Positions 29,101-41,834 of a stretch of 64,000 bases of DNA are shown here, piece after piece. The position numbers and the translations under genes were made by a program. The notes below the pieces were generated by a model that made no database searches, had not been told where the DNA came from, and saw only the letters and a list, made by a program, of their open reading frames with translations. The first letter of the stretch is position 1. Every line of letters begins with the position of its first letter. This DNA comes from Pegea sp. RAD2-039 (Eukaryota > Chordata > Thaliacea > Salpida > Salpidae), in assembly GCA_034620365.1 (NCBI GenBank), contig JAQGEQ010000080.1, positions 1 through 64,000 on the forward strand, in the 5' to 3' direction.

Positions 29101-31310
29101 GTCCCAAGTCACTGTCTCAGGTCACTGTCCCAAGTCACTGTCTCAGGTCACTGTCCCAAGTCACTGTCCCAAGTCACTGTCCCAGGTCACTGTCCCAAGT
29201 CACTGTCCCAGGTCACTGTCCCAAGTCACTGTCCCAGGTCACTGTCCCAGGTCACTGTCCCAGGTCACTGTCCCAGGTCTCTGTCCCAAGTCACTGTCCC
29301 AGGTCACTGTCCCAGGTCACTGTCCCAAGTCACTGTCCCAGGTCACTGTCCCAAGTCACTGTCCCAAGTCACTGTCCCAGGTCACTGTCCCAGGTCACTG
29401 TCCCAAGTCACTGTCCCAGGTCACTGTCCCAGGTCTCTGTCCCAAGTCACTGTCCCAGGTCACTGTCCCAGGTCACTGTCCCAAGTCACTGTCCCAGGTC
29501 ACTGTCCCAAGTCACTGTCCCAGGTCACTGTCCCAAGTCACTGTCCCAAGTCACTGTCCCAGGTCTCTGTCCCAAGTCACTGTCCCAAGTCACTGTCCCA
29601 GGTCACTGTCCTAAGTCACTGTCCCAGGTCACTGTCCCAAGTCACTGTCCCAAGTCACTGTCCCAGGTCTTTGTCCCAAGTCACTGTCTCAGGTCACTGT
29701 CCCAAGTCACTGTCTCAGGTCACTGTCCCAAGTCACTGTCCCAAGTCACTGTCCCAGGTCACTGTCCCAAGTCACTGTCCCAAGTCACTGTCCCAGGTCA
29801 CTGTCCCAAGTCACTGTCTCAAGTCACTGTCCCAAGTCACTGTTCCAAGTCACTGTCCCAAGTCACTGTCCCAGGTCACTGTCCTAAGTCACTGTCCCAA
29901 GTCACTGTCCCAAGTCACTGTCCCAAGTCACTGTCCCAGGTCACTATTATTTACCTAGTACAATTATTTTGTTGAATTGAAATAAAATGTTTCTCTAAAA
30001 TGTCACCAGATGATGATGACGAAGATGATGACGTCACTGATGAACAATTTCGTAAAAAAGTAAAAGAAGCTCTCGGCGATGCAGCGATTTCATCTGACGA
30101 GGTATGACGTCATCAAGTTATCATATTACGTCATCATCTGTATGACGTAGGAAGAAAAAGATGAACGAAGTGATGATGAGGACTTTGATGACGAAACAAT
30201 GATGAAAATCGATCCACTAATCGCTGCCGTCTTTCAACAACGATCTGTAAGTGACGATGTGATGACGTCATCATCATCATATGACGTCACAAACTCTTTT
30301 CGTGTAGCAAATGAAGAAACGAGAAAAGAAATCTTTTGGAATTGAAAAAATTCATTTTCAAATCCGATGTTTGGATCTTTTAGAGATCTTCATCTCAACT
30401 GCTCATTACTCCCATCTAGTGTTCAAACTTCCACTTCCTCTTCTTCAATTGATTCGATCATCTTCCAAACATCGTGATCAATCAAATCTTGCTGAAAAAG
30501 CTGCTCTTCTACTAAAGTAAATGATGACGTCATCAAATTTCAACAAAAAATCCAAATTTCGGTTTTTTTAGAATGAAAATCTGTAAATGGAAAAAAGTGG
30601 CGAAGACTTTTAGCGATGATGACGTCATCGACATGCACGCGACGCTCTTCGAGTTGATAGCGAGATTTCGCGAAGGGGGCGGCGTGTTTCTCTCCAAGAT
30701 GACGTCACAATGTTGTTTGTTGTTCATTCGAGTGTTGATGACGTCACAACGTCTCGATTCAAAAGCGTTGGAAGATTTGCTTCTAAAACTTCTCGATGAT
30801 TTTATGATGAGACGCGATAATCGAATTCAAACTTCGATTTTCCAGCAATTAGCTCATTCGCAACCAGTGATGACGTCATCGTTTCTCGCTCGCCCGCTTT
30901 TGAAGTATATGCGAGAAGCTTGTCAAGTTTATAAAAAGATGCAAGCTGCACAACTTGTGACGTCATTAATCGCGCATTCGTCGATTTCGTTGAAAGAAGT
31001 TGCTGATGACGTCATTAGCATCTTTAATTCTCAACAAGCTGATGACGCCGTTAAACTGAAACCCAAGTTTTTGGTGAAAGTTGCCAAGTAAGTGACGTCA
31101 TCACCTTTTGTGACGTCATCGTCGCCATAAAAGTCACGTGGAATATTTTTTAGGCTTCTTGATGTAGCAACATTGAAATTGAAAGCTTCGAAAGAAGAAA
31201 GTGATTCGATTATCGCGTCAATGACGTCATACTTCGAGTTGGATGCTGTAAAGAGTTCTCAAGAGTTAAAGAATTTGTTGAAAAAAGTTCTAAGAAATTT
31301 GGAGAAATAG
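23172..31310 (+). CDS. MYBBP1A: MYBBP1A / Pol5-like nucleolar protein
   Basis: Fifteen exons: 23172-23285, 25763-25963, 26015-26194, 26252-26441, 26507-26912, 26953-27209, 27259-27585, 27649-27875, 27926-28051, 28105-28246, 30010-30101, 30151-30246, 30308-30516, 30572-31087 and 31154-31310; 3240 nt, 1079 residues. The family (yeast Pol5) is a helical-repeat nucleolar protein needed for rRNA synthesis and ribosome assembly, not an active polymerase. Recognised from the N-terminus (FLSLFWDLSANNDVKRLNALEKL), SRLISGLASSRKTARIGFSTLL, LYFGQIFGLLILLKSGRL, the long acidic tract after VFEMKP split by intron 10, then FRKKVKEALGDAA and MMKIDPLIAAVFQQR, all in the order of human MYBBP1A. Introns 1 (2.5 kb) and 10 (1.8 kb) are almost entirely minisatellite; the rest are about 40-65 bp. 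About 25 TGACGTCA copies lie in frame in the exons (read DDVI, NDVT, MTSS). AATAAA at 31332 follows the stop closely. Confidence 0.93.
23413..25731 (+). repeat. 14-bp minisatellite in MYBBP1A intron 1, about 165 units
   Basis: Tandem TTGCTTTCAACTGG with substitutions such as ACTGATTG, ACTAGTTG and GGTTACTTTC. Longer blocks recur (for example the stretch around 24300-24430 and again 24490-24620), showing higher-order duplication. As 14 is not a multiple of 3 and the unit lacks frequent stops, long open frames appear in several frames; they are artefacts. Confidence 0.97.
28370..29947 (+). repeat. 13-bp minisatellite in MYBBP1A intron 10, about 120 units
   Basis: Tandem GTCACTGTCCCAG / GTCACTGTCCCAA, with rarer GTCTCTGTCCCAA units. 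The rare phrase GGTCTTTGTCCCAAGTCACT occurs at 29094 and again at 29666, 572 bp (44 x 13) later, with matching surroundings: a higher-order repeat. The intron splits the acidic domain; open frames here (SQVTVPGHC) are artefacts. Confidence 0.97.
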
Positions 31311-32139
31311 ATTTTAGAAAAATTGATAAAAAATAAAATTTTTGGAAAATTTTTTTCTGTTTTTTTTTATGAAATATTTTAGAAAATTTTGAAATAAAAT
31401 TTGATTCTAAAAAATACTTTATTTTTTAAATGTAAAAATTAAAAAACGCCAAAATAGTCTGTAGAAAAAGATGCAGGAATTTTATGATTTTACTAAAATA
31501 TAAAAACTATTTAAAAATTACAAACTGAATTATTGAAATCAAATTTTGTTTCAAATCTTCTGATTTCAAAAAGATTTTTATCAAAAAAATTATTTACAAA
31601 ATTAATGGTGAAAAAGAAAGTTTCTTCTTCAGTTGTTTGCAGAGATTCTGTTCCAAAATCTTCCCAACTGGTGTTGAATGTTTAGAAATATCTCTTAATC
31701 TCAAATATATCATTAAATCCGAGATATTTGAGGCAACTGAATCTTCTATCCAACAAAAGTGAATCTTGTTGGTTTTGAAAAAACAAAAAATTTGAGTTTT
31801 ACTGAAGTACTAAAAACTGGTTTTCACTCAAAAACTTTTAACTAAACCTACAGAGATAAATTGAAACTTTTAAACTGCATCACTAGATTCGTTACTTTTA
31901 CAAATAAATAGCTCAAGTCCCAAAACAAGTTGTAAAAATTAAATTCTTGTTTCTTTCATTCACCAAGAATCAGAATTCGATTTATTTACATTTGCCAGAG
32001 TTTTCTTACAGAACTTCTTCCAGAACTTTTTAATCTTTTTAAAATTAATTCAAGATGAAGACGAAGGTTCTGTAGATGACAGAGATGAAACAGATGTCGT
32101 ATTAACATCATCAACCTTTGAAAAAGGTTTTTCTTTTAA
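31311..32139. other. AT-rich intergenic DNA after MYBBP1A
   Basis: A poly(A) signal string AATAAA at 31332-31337 lies about 20 bp past the MYBBP1A stop. Nothing else is recognised. Confidence 0.5.
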
Positions 32140-32515
32140 GTTGAATTTCATTTTTAGAATTTAAAACTTTTTTGGGTTACACTAAAAATCTTTGGTGAAA
32201 GTTCTTTAAATATCAAATTTGTCTGAATCTATGTTCTAGTAGAAAGCAAAAACTACTTCACACAGACCAACTTCATCAAAACAAGCTTGCAATATTGCCA
32301 GTCATTAAATTTGTTCAAAATAAATCAAATCTACAAAGTTATAATAAATATTCTGCATAATAATAATTATGCTTATACAAATATATATAATAGTAATATT
32401 CGTTTCTACCAGTTAACGAACTGTTCTTTCTAGGAATTATTACAAAATTCTGACAAACAACTTTTTCAAAACAAGCTTGCAATAAAATTTACTCTGGTGA
32501 AGATCCGGTAAGAGA
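32140..32515 (+). mobile_element. LINE 5' region / ORF1 start, plus-strand copy
   Basis: This is the reverse complement of about 39050-39420 (shared: TTTTTGGGTTACACTAAAAA, TTTGTCTGAATCTATG, CTACCAGTTAAC). Its end, GCTTGCAATAAAATTT..CTCTGGTGAAGATCC, corresponds to the NKxCSGEDP part of the ORF1 zinc-finger protein seen intact at 36892-37119. It stops abruptly there. Confidence 0.7.
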
Positions 32516-32705
32516 ATTATTATAGAGAATAAATAGATCTCCTAATAAGGTAGAAAGGAGTTCTTTTCATTTACGAGAAATTAGTTGTTTGAATCTGTCT
32601 TCTTTTTATAAACTTGGATGTTGATGCAGCTTTTCTATTGTTAAGGTGGATAGCTGAAGAAACTGATGAAGACATATAATACAGGCTGTATCATTAAGTC
32701 GATTG
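32505..32705 (+). repeat. 200-bp dispersed repeat V, copy 1
   Basis: CTCCTAATAAGGTAGAAAGG, TTTTCATTTACGAGAAATTA, AACTTGGATGTTGATGCAG and ACATATAATACAGGCTGTAT recur in the same order at about 52640-52830 with few differences. In the second location the repeat abuts the outer end of the large inverted repeat. Confidence 0.85.
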
Positions 32706-33984
32706 TATTAATTGTATCATTAATACAAACTAATAGCAATTTCATAAAATTTAAGTGATGAGTCGCTGTCACAGGTTTTGCTTTCTCTATAGTTGTATTA
32801 ACTTCAATTTCAAAATCCCTAAAATTAATCTTGTAGTTTGGTTTGTATGAGTTTTACACTTCAGATATTTTTATAAGAGATTTATTTAAAAGATTTTATA
32901 AAAGAGGAGATAGATGTTGTGTCCATAATTAGAATTAAAATTTGACTCAACTCGTAAGAAAAAGAATTATTAAATTAATCAATCTCGAACGAGTGAAGAT
33001 CTTACACAAAGTTAGAAGGGGCATCAGAAACAAAGTTTTGTGTCTCACCAGATAAAATCATCAAACCAGATTTAATTACTCAAAACACAAATACTACACA
33101 AAAGTATACTTCAATTTGAAACTTTCAAGTTTTTACGGAGATTTAAACAATTGTTTGAAATTTAATTAAAAGAAAGTTTATTAAATAGAAAATATGGAAT
33201 CACAATTTAAGATTAGTAGAATAGAAAGACTTTAGATGCAACTATAGATTATGAATCATAAATTTAATAAGATAAAAATGAAGAAGACAGTAAGGGAAAT
33301 GTCAGTGTAATATCACTTTTAGGAAATTATGGAATATTGTGTTTGTTTCTAAAATTTTCAAAGATTTTTATAGATTTTAGTGTAGTGATAGAATCAGGAA
33401 AGGAATTCTAAACCTACTCTATCGAAAACACTGAGATGAGCTTTTTAAGATGTTGGTTTAATTTTGAATGAAAAGTTTTTGAGATTATATGAGAGTTTGC
33501 AATCTTTAAAGTATTCTATGGAGTTAAGATGACAAAAACCATGATTAACAGGTCAGAAAATCAGCATCAAAAAATAATATCAAATATAAAACAGTTTAAA
33601 AAACAATTTATAATTAGAAAGTTCAAATTGTTGCTTGCAGAAAATTATTAAAACTAAAACATTTTCCTTATTTAGTTTTTTTCTATTTGAAAGCCTATCT
33701 TATTTTCAGATAATTCTTATGAGTGGAATATACAAGAAAACTTTCATTTAAATCTACTATCTGTCATAACTATCATAGCAGATTAAGTAATTGGTTAATA
33801 ATATTTTCAATCTTGAAGTTACTTTAAAAAAGTTTCTTTTTCATTTTTTCTGCAAATAAAAATGTATATTCTTTACTACTTAGATTTTTGTAAACACTTA
33901 AATACTCGAATAAAACATTTTCGAAAAGTACAAAATAGATAAAAAAAATATTTATTAAACTATAGATATTTATATAGCTAGAGA
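32706..33984. repeat. AT-rich DNA with an old repeat
   Basis: About 33390-33560 is a diverged copy of the element at 770-1230 and 46136-46320 (GGAAAGGAATTCTAAACC, then AGTTAAGATGACAAAAACCAT). The rest shows nothing recognisable. Confidence 0.5.
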
Positions 33985-35845
33985 ATTTGGCATATATGAC
34001 TGGATTTCTGTTTTCAACTCTTCCGAAGACATCAAAAATATTTACTCAAGGTTTACTAACATCGTTTAAGAGTCAATCGAAAAATTTATACCTTTTTATA
34101 GAATCAAGAACAAAACACATTTGCCCAAAAATTTAAAGAATTTACAAAATTTAAAAACCTCCTATACAAACAAACTAAAACAGACCCTTCCATCAAATCT
34201 CTGTACAAAGATCTTTGTATAGTTTACAAGAAATATATTTCTAATTTCTCTTTAGGAAGAGAAAGTGCAGTTTATCTTCACCTACTTTATCTTCAAAAGG
34301 GTCCTAGAAACACTGCACTTAACTACAGACCAGTTTCGCTGACTTCAGTTATCTGCAGAACTCAAGAGCATATTATTCACAATCATATGACCAGTCATTT
34401 GATGGAGCACCATCTAATATCTGATGTCCAAAATGGCTTTGTGAAACGGAGATCTTCCCTGACTCAACATCTCACTTTTTTTAATGAGCTTACAGCCCAT
34501 TATGAAAGTAACACTCCCTGTGACATCATATATCTCGATTTTGCTAAAACGTTTGATTCTGTCCCACACACTGAGCTCGTTACTGTAATGAAACACTTAA
34601 AAATCAACAGCTTTATCTTACAGTGGATTGAAGATTACTTATCAGGTAGAACCCAACAAACTCGCGTAGAAAGATCGTTATCTACTCTTAGTCAAATCAC
34701 TAGTGGTGTTCCTCAGGGTTCTGTTCTGGGTCCCCTTCTCTTTTTAACTTTCATCGAAGACCTCATCAGAAGATTAGTAGCAGTAGATGATGTCAGTGTG
34801 TTTGTGTATGCAGATGATATCAAGCTATTATCTTGTAATCCTTCAAAACTTCAAACTGTACTACACATTGTAGAAAACTGGTCTACGAATTGGCAGCTCA
34901 GAATCCAACCCACAAAGTCTGGACTTATAACTTTTTCTCGTAAACCAGCTGCAAATTCCTTGGACCATTACTCCATCAATAGATTTATTATTCAACGAGT
35001 ATCTTCGGTCCTAGACCTTGGCATTACTCTATCATCTGACTTTAAATGACGCAATTGTGTTTCCAAAATCTTTGGAAAATCAATCAACCTTGTCTTCCTT
35101 ATTACAAAGACCTTGAATTCTAAGGACCCATGCTTTTTTATCAACCTTTTCAAATTTTACGCACGTCCAATTCTTGAATACAATGTATGCATGCCATATC
35201 AAGTTAGTGATATCAAAAAAATCGAGTCTGTTCTGGCCACATTTACGAGATTAGTATGCAGGAAAGTTAATATTAAATATGATAGTTATAAACACCGTCT
35301 CAGCTTCTTCAATTTAGATACTTTAGAAATTCGACGGATTAAATACAACTTAATTGTTATTTTTAAAATTATCCACAATTTAATTGACCTTCAGTTTGAT
35401 GATTTCTTTTCCATTAGTCCTTTCCTCAAGTTATATCAACTCAGAAGACACACATTACATCTTAATAAGCCTATATCACCTGGTACATTAGTCAGAGCAA
35501 ATTTTTTCTCATACCGTACAATTAGTACATGAAACCAGCTGCCATCAGACATTGTCATTTTAGAACCATTCGCGTTGTTCAAGCAGAAGTTGAACCGTTA
35601 TAATATTGCCAACATTGTCATTTCTAAATTGTGATTTTTTTCACTTTTTTATATTATTAACATTCCATGTAATTGTTCACTGTTATATGTTTTGAGGACT
35701 ACTGAAACGCCATGTGTTACATCTTTTACTTTCTGTATTTCTAACTTAATAGATATTATTTGTGAGAATGTGTGTTAGGGAGAGATGCTCTCTTCAGTCA
35801 CCTTCCTTTGCATTTATTGGAATAAATAAATAGATATTATAAATA
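33985..35845 (+). mobile_element. Non-LTR retrotransposon with reverse transcriptase (copy D)
   Basis: The longest LINE copy. Decayed upstream coding sequence (YDWISVFNSSEDIKNIYSRF; then NYRPVSLTSVICR, an RT N-terminal motif) leads into a 220-residue open stretch (34387-35049) with RT motifs LDFAKTFDSVPH, SGVPQGSVLGPLLF and the catalytic VYADD. After an in-frame stop, the C-terminal part continues at 35113-35532, then comes the 3' UTR and an AATAAATAAA tail. The endonuclease region is absent. The motifs place it in the CR1/L2/jockey-like group; I cannot assign the clade. A stop and frame changes make it inactive. Confidence 0.93.
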
Positions 35846-36599
35846 AAATAATAATAAGATATTTCTGTATACTAACAAAATCTGAGTCTTCAGAGTTTGG
35901 AATTTAAATATTAGATAAGAATTAAAAAACAATTAATTCTGAATTACAAACCAACATTTATAACTGTTTAATGTTACAAGGTAAAGACGAGCTTGTGTTA
36001 AATGTAATTTAAAGTTTAAAGATGCTAACAAATCATTTTAAATCAAACTTAAAGTTACCATCACACTTTTTAATGAATAGTTGTTTTATTGATAACTATT
36101 CAAAAAGCTGAAGTAGTAAAAATATTATTACTTTTAACACAAAGATGCTTTACACCAGTTTCAATTTAAAGTAAATCAGGTAACCATTTGTAACACTATT
36201 TATTAGTTTGCTTTAAAGTCATAGAGGAATCTAAGCAACTGTATCTTCTGAAGAAACCGAATTTGACTTAGATGATTCAGGAACTTTAATTCAAATAAAC
36301 TTTTCGACTTGTAGCAAATATTGAAATTTATCTTTTCTTGTATGTCTTGAACACCATAAGTTAAAAGATTTAAATAATTTTTAGTAGCATGACATTTATG
36401 TCATGTAATATATATGAACATTTCGTTTACTACACAATGTATAAAAAGTATTTGATCAGTCAACAACATAAATAAATAAAAATAAACTACTTTAACTGTT
36501 TCAGAGCCAGTTGAAGTTATTTAAGTTTCACAAGAAACATAAAACTGCTGTGAACATCTTAATAAGTGAAGCAAGCAAAGTTTTCAGAGATATCAATTC
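35846..36599. other. AT-rich stretch with no recognised feature
   Basis: I see no coding signal or repeat family here. Confidence 0.45.
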
Positions 36600-37125
36600 T
36601 TGAAAAAGCTTCAAGCTGTGTGTAGAATTAGACCGAAACCGGGGCCGACCACCGAGGCCCATGTGACTTGTTTCTTTGTAGAGGCATCCAGTTCGTCCAT
36701 TGATTTAGACAAACTAGAAACTTTCTTAATGATCTTGGCCACATCGTTGCCAATTTCCGATTTAAATTTGGCTAATTCAGCAGATATAGATTAGCTGATG
36801 TCGGATAATAGGTTTTGCTTAGAATTAGATGAAGGAGCTGTTGTGTCCATGGTTCTACATTTAATGAAAAACTATTTAAATCCCAGTTGCTTCATCTGGT
36901 TGTTATCAAGTTTATCATAAATCTTTTGCTCACATCACTACAGGTGAGATGAAACCATGAGAGACATTTAAAGCATTCTATTGCCGGATCTTCACCAGAG
37001 CAAATTTTATTGCAAGATTGGCAATTGCTATTGCAAGATTGTTTTGATGAAGCCGGTTTGTAAGGATTTTTCTTTACAGTAGACCGTAAGGTCTTGCTAA
37101 TTTTATGTGTATCCACCATAGTTTT
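36600..37125 (-). mobile_element. LINE ORF1 fragment with PHD-like zinc finger
   Basis: On the minus strand a 75-residue open frame (37119-36892) encodes CQSCNKICSGEDPAIECFKC followed by LSWFHLTC: a Cys/His pattern typical of PHD-like fingers in CR1/jockey-type LINE ORF1 proteins. The downstream sequence (to about 36600) continues as decayed coding sequence. Copies occur at 38805-39110 (-) and 32465-32510 (+). It probably belongs to the same family as the ORF2 copies, but no copy in the window joins the two, so that link is inference. Confidence 0.75.
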
Positions 37126-38804
37126 TATAAAAGATTTTTACTGTCACCAACCACAATATATATATAATATACAATTCAGTTCATAGAAATAACTTTATCA
37201 CAACTTATAAGCATTTATTCAAATAGAATGAATTCTCTTTTTCAACATCAATTTGCTTTTTAAAATCTAATTAAATGGAATATAATTAAATAAATGATTA
37301 ATAAATTGTAAATATTTTCTTATTTTTTCAGTTAAGATTTGCTAAACTAAACTGAGTGTTCTTCCATCTATCATAACCTTTCAAATTTTATATCTGATTT
37401 TTCCGGTACTTCTATAAATCTTTGGTTTATGACAACATCATTTAAAGTTTAATCAGATGAGGCACATTACATCTTAATAAGCTAATATCACCTGGTTGGT
37501 TAAACAGAGCAAATTATTTCTTGCACTGCAGATTTAATATTTAAATAGCTTAAATACTAAATAAATTTTATAATTCACAAAAAAATTTGTTTTTTTACTG
37601 CTTTAAAACCTTATACTTAAAATCAACAAAATTCTTATTGAATAAAAAGTTATTTCTTAGTGGATTGGATATTTTATTTTCTTGTTGTTTTATAGCTGTA
37701 CTTTAGAGTTAAGATAATTTTCTTACAATATTTTTTTTTTAGTAATTTTTTGTATTTCTTAATTTTCTTTCTAAATCGTTGATTTATTTACTCATATGGT
37801 ATTTTCGATTTTATAGCAAAACTTACTAAGTATGACAATTGCATCTAACCAAAAATTTAATTTTATTTTTGTGCCATTTCTTGTTAATAACTGCTTTGAA
37901 AATCTAATATAGTGAAATGTTAACTTCTAAAACCTCTTAGATATGTAAAAAGTAAATAAATTTTTAAAGTTAGGTGATAATAAAGTTATGAGTCTATTAA
38001 ATTTTCTGAAGCACTCTAAATGCTGACAGTAAAGTTTGTTCGAATCGAATCTGATAATTATTTTGAAAACAGTTAAGATGAATTAATTGATTTATTTAAA
38101 CAAAATTAATTAAATGTTATAATTAAATAGTTAATTAACTCAAATAAGAATCTGAGATTGCATTTAAAATTCTCAGATCTTTTCAATTGACAATCTCTTT
38201 ATAAGTATGGATAATCTTGCTGAAAAGATTAAAATAAAAAGTCTTCTAAGATGTCAACTTTTATCCTTTTATGTTTAAAGTTTTACAAAACTCAAATTTC
38301 TTCAAAAATTTTGAATTAATTTTGAAATTTTGATTTAACAATTATTGCAATCAAACAATATTTTTGGTTATTTAAGTCTTAATTTCTCCTAAGTTATCGA
38401 ATACAATTTTTGATTCATAATTTACGTTTTAATTATGGGTTTAATTGTGAATCCAAAGATGTAATACCTAACCATCAATTTATTGGTAACTTATTAGTTT
38501 TTGTTCGCTATAACAGCTGATGAATTTGTAACTTGCAGCCACGCGTTAAGTAAATAAATAAACTATATCTACAATCACAACTATTTATTAATTATCAGGT
38601 AATTAAACATCCATGTTGGTTCTTTCTTTCTCAAGTATTCAATTACTAGCTAAGGACTACTTTCAGCAGAAACAATCAAGCTCAAGAAATCTTCTTATAT
38701 GAGAAAATTTTATATTTTTCTTTTTAAATTGGTTCCAACTAATTCCCAATCTTCAGATGACTGTCACCATGACATCTTTCTCAATTTTACTAAAAATTCT
38801 TTAA
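37126..38804. other. AT-rich DNA with a short LINE remnant
   Basis: About 37435-37530 (+) matches the end of LINE ORF2 (CACATTACATCTTAATAAGC, ATATCACCTGGT). Otherwise nothing is recognised. Confidence 0.5.
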
Positions 38805-39420
38805 AAAGCAATTTCCGATTTAAATTTGGCTAATTCAGCAGATACAGATTTGCTGATGTCGGATAAAAGGTTTTGAATATAGTTAGATGAGGGAGCTGTT
38901 GTGTCCATGGTTCTACATTTAATGCAGAACCATCTAAATCCCATTTGCTTCATTTGGTTGTTATCAAATATATCGTAAATTTTTTGCTCACATCACTACA
39001 GGTGAGATGAAACCATGAGAGACATTTAAAGCATTCTATTACTGGATCTTCACCAGAGCAATTTTTATTGCAAGATTGTTTTGAAGAAGTTAGTTTGTCA
39101 GAATTTTGTAATAATTCCTAAAAAGAACAGAATATCAGTTTGTTAACTGGTAGAAACGAATATTAATATTATATGTATTTGTATAAGCATAATTATCATT
39201 ATTATGCAGTTTATTTATTATAACTTTGCAGATATGATTTATTTTGAACAAATTCAATGACTGGCAATCTATTGCAAGCTTGTTTTGATGAAGTTGGTCT
39301 GTGTGAAGTAGTTTTTACTTTCTACTAGAACATAGATTCAGACAAATTTGATATTTAAAGAATTTTCACCAAAGATTTTTAGTGTAACCCAAAAAAGTTT
39401 CTAAAAAATGAAACTCAATT
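38805..39420 (-). mobile_element. LINE 5' region and ORF1 fragment, minus-strand copy
   Basis: 38805-39110 is a second copy of the ORF1 zinc-finger region (CTACAGGTGAGATGAAACCA; CAATCTTGCAATAAAAATTG on the minus strand). 39110-39420 is its upstream sequence and is an inverted match to 32140-32470. The presumed reading direction is minus. It lies 1.5 kb from the other ORF1 fragment in the same orientation. Confidence 0.7.
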
Positions 39421-41834
39421 TAAAAAAAACTTTTTTCGAATAAAATCGTTTTTCATGAAAACTTAGCCAAGTGGATGACGTGTTTATGACGTCATTACAT
39501 GTTGAGATTTTTGTGACGTCAATTAACATTTAAAATTGATGAATCATATTCAGATCAATCAAAAATGAAAATAATAGAAATGTAATTTTTGTAACTTTTG
39601 AAATTAGAAAAGAAAATATAAAAGTATTTTGGAAACAAATGTTTGAAAAAGAATTTCTTTAAATAAACAAATTTATTTGAACAACTTATAAAACTGTTGA
39701 GTCATTGAAGCGTGACAATTTTTGAAATCAAATTCCGATTAGTCATTGGTTCAAAAGTTTATTTCAAAAAAGGAATTAATCTCTAGTTAAGATAATTATC
39801 CAAAATAAGATAAAAACGTCATTTTTTATTTAAAACAGGAAACTACATCATTAGTTCGAATAAAAACAGATAAAATTGTTTTCAATTTTTTAAACTTTTT
39901 TCTTAAAACATTTTTATTTATTAAAAAAAAAATTTAAATCAATTTTATTTAATTAACAAAATAATTAGTTTTTTTTTCAAATAAAATCTTAGAATAAATT
40001 TAATTTAAAAACTTTTTCGACTAAATAAATTTTAAAACTATTTTATTATTTCAAAGAATTAAATTAAAATTTTTAATTTTATTTCTGAAACTATAATAAT
40101 AATTAATAAAATTTGAGCAAACAATTTGGTCGATTACATATTTGGATTATAAACTTTCAGATTTATTCTTAAACATTAAAAAAGCTTTCAACACTAATGC
40201 TATAAGCTTTTAACTTTTATAAAATAGTTTCCTTGAAGCAATTTAAAAAATAAATAAACATTTTCTAAGATTTGTTTTTGTTACAAAATATTTAATTAAA
40301 TGTCGAAATTAAATTTGTTAATTAACAAAAAATATTATTTTAATTTGAAAATATATTGTTAGTTTGGAAGAAATTATTGTCTCATTGTGAAAAATAAGTT
40401 ATTAGATTAAATTTAAAAACAAATCTGACATATTGGGTCAAATAATATTAATTTATTATCACTATTCACAACAAATTATCAACAAATTACATTTTTAGTT
40501 CAATAACTTCCTTGAATAGTTCTTCAAACATTTAAACATTAAAAGAATAAAAAATATTTCTAAAAAATCTGTTCAGTTTTCAGTCAGTTTGAAATTAATT
40601 AAATATTTTAGTTTTTTTGTTTTATTGATGTTTTTTCTGTAAAAAAAGTTTTCTAAGACTATTTAAAAATGATTATTTTATAATTTTCCAAACTAATTTA
40701 GTTGTTAATTGCTGGTTATTAACGATTAGCTATCTGAAAATCAGTTTACAAGGAAATATCCAAAATTAAATTTTAAAAAGAAGAGATGGAAAGATATCAG
40801 AATAAATCAATGTAACTGCGTGGTAACTTGAGTTGTATAGAAGATTATTTTAGCGCAGATGTAAATGTGTCGTTAAATATTAACGTGGTCTCTTCAAAAC
40901 AGTCTTCATTTGTTACAAGGTAGCGCGTTTACAGTCGCCTTCTGTAAGATTCTCTTAAAGAACTTTTGTCTTTTCTTTGACAGGTTTTTAGTTTTAGAAA
41001 TCAGAATAATCGAAAAAAAATGAATTTGAATCTTTAAAAGAATAGATCTTTGAGATTAAGTGTCTTTGGGATGATAAGATATCAGAAAAATGTTGTTAAC
41101 TCTTTTAGAGGATAAAAATTCAAATGTTTTTTATTTTTTAAATCATTTCTGACAAGATTTAGAGTAATTAAATTCAAGAATTTCTTGACATCGATTGCTG
41201 ATTACTCATTGGTTGAAAAGTTGATTTCAAAAAACTTTACAGATAATTCGATGTATTTAAAATTACTTCTAGAAATTTTGTTCATTTCTTTCTTGAGTTT
41301 GTCGAATATTCATCAAATTTTTTAGCTTTATATTTTTTCTGAGTATTTTTATATTTAGTTTTTTTATTTTGTTTCAGTTTTCGGTTAAACTATTTTTATT
41401 TTTTTGTAAATTTTGTACTTTGATATTATTTTGAAGTAAAAAATTGTTTATTTAAAAAAATGTATTTTTGAAGCTTCAAAATATTTTTAGAAATTTATTT
41501 TTTGAAAAATTTCAAAATTTCTTTTAGATATTTTTTCAATATTTCAGAAATTGAAAAACAATTTGTAAAAAAATTTATTCATTTATTTCCAATTTAATTT
41601 GAATTTTCCAAATTTTTTAAATAAAAAATTTAATCAGAAAACTAATTCGGAAAATTCTAATTTAAAATCTATCTCTAAAATCTGTATAATTAATTAAAAA
41701 TTGTTATTTGTAAACCCTTTTTATGACGTCATTTTATTTTTGATTACGTCATTTCTACTAATACGCTAATAATGCAAATTTCATTATTTTAAAGGATATT
41801 TTTAAGAAACTAAAAACAATTTGAATAGAAGAAA
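39421..41834. other. AT-rich DNA upstream of the connexin gene
   Basis: TGACGTCA reappears at about 39487, 39512 and 41724. About 39800-40200 matches, inverted, the sequence at about 11180-11700. The connexin promoter should lie in the 3' part, but no element is distinctive. Confidence 0.5.

Noticed and set aside
28424..29958. Open frames rich in SQVTVPGHCPKSL
   Set aside because: 13-bp minisatellite in MYBBP1A intron 10, open in all three plus frames.
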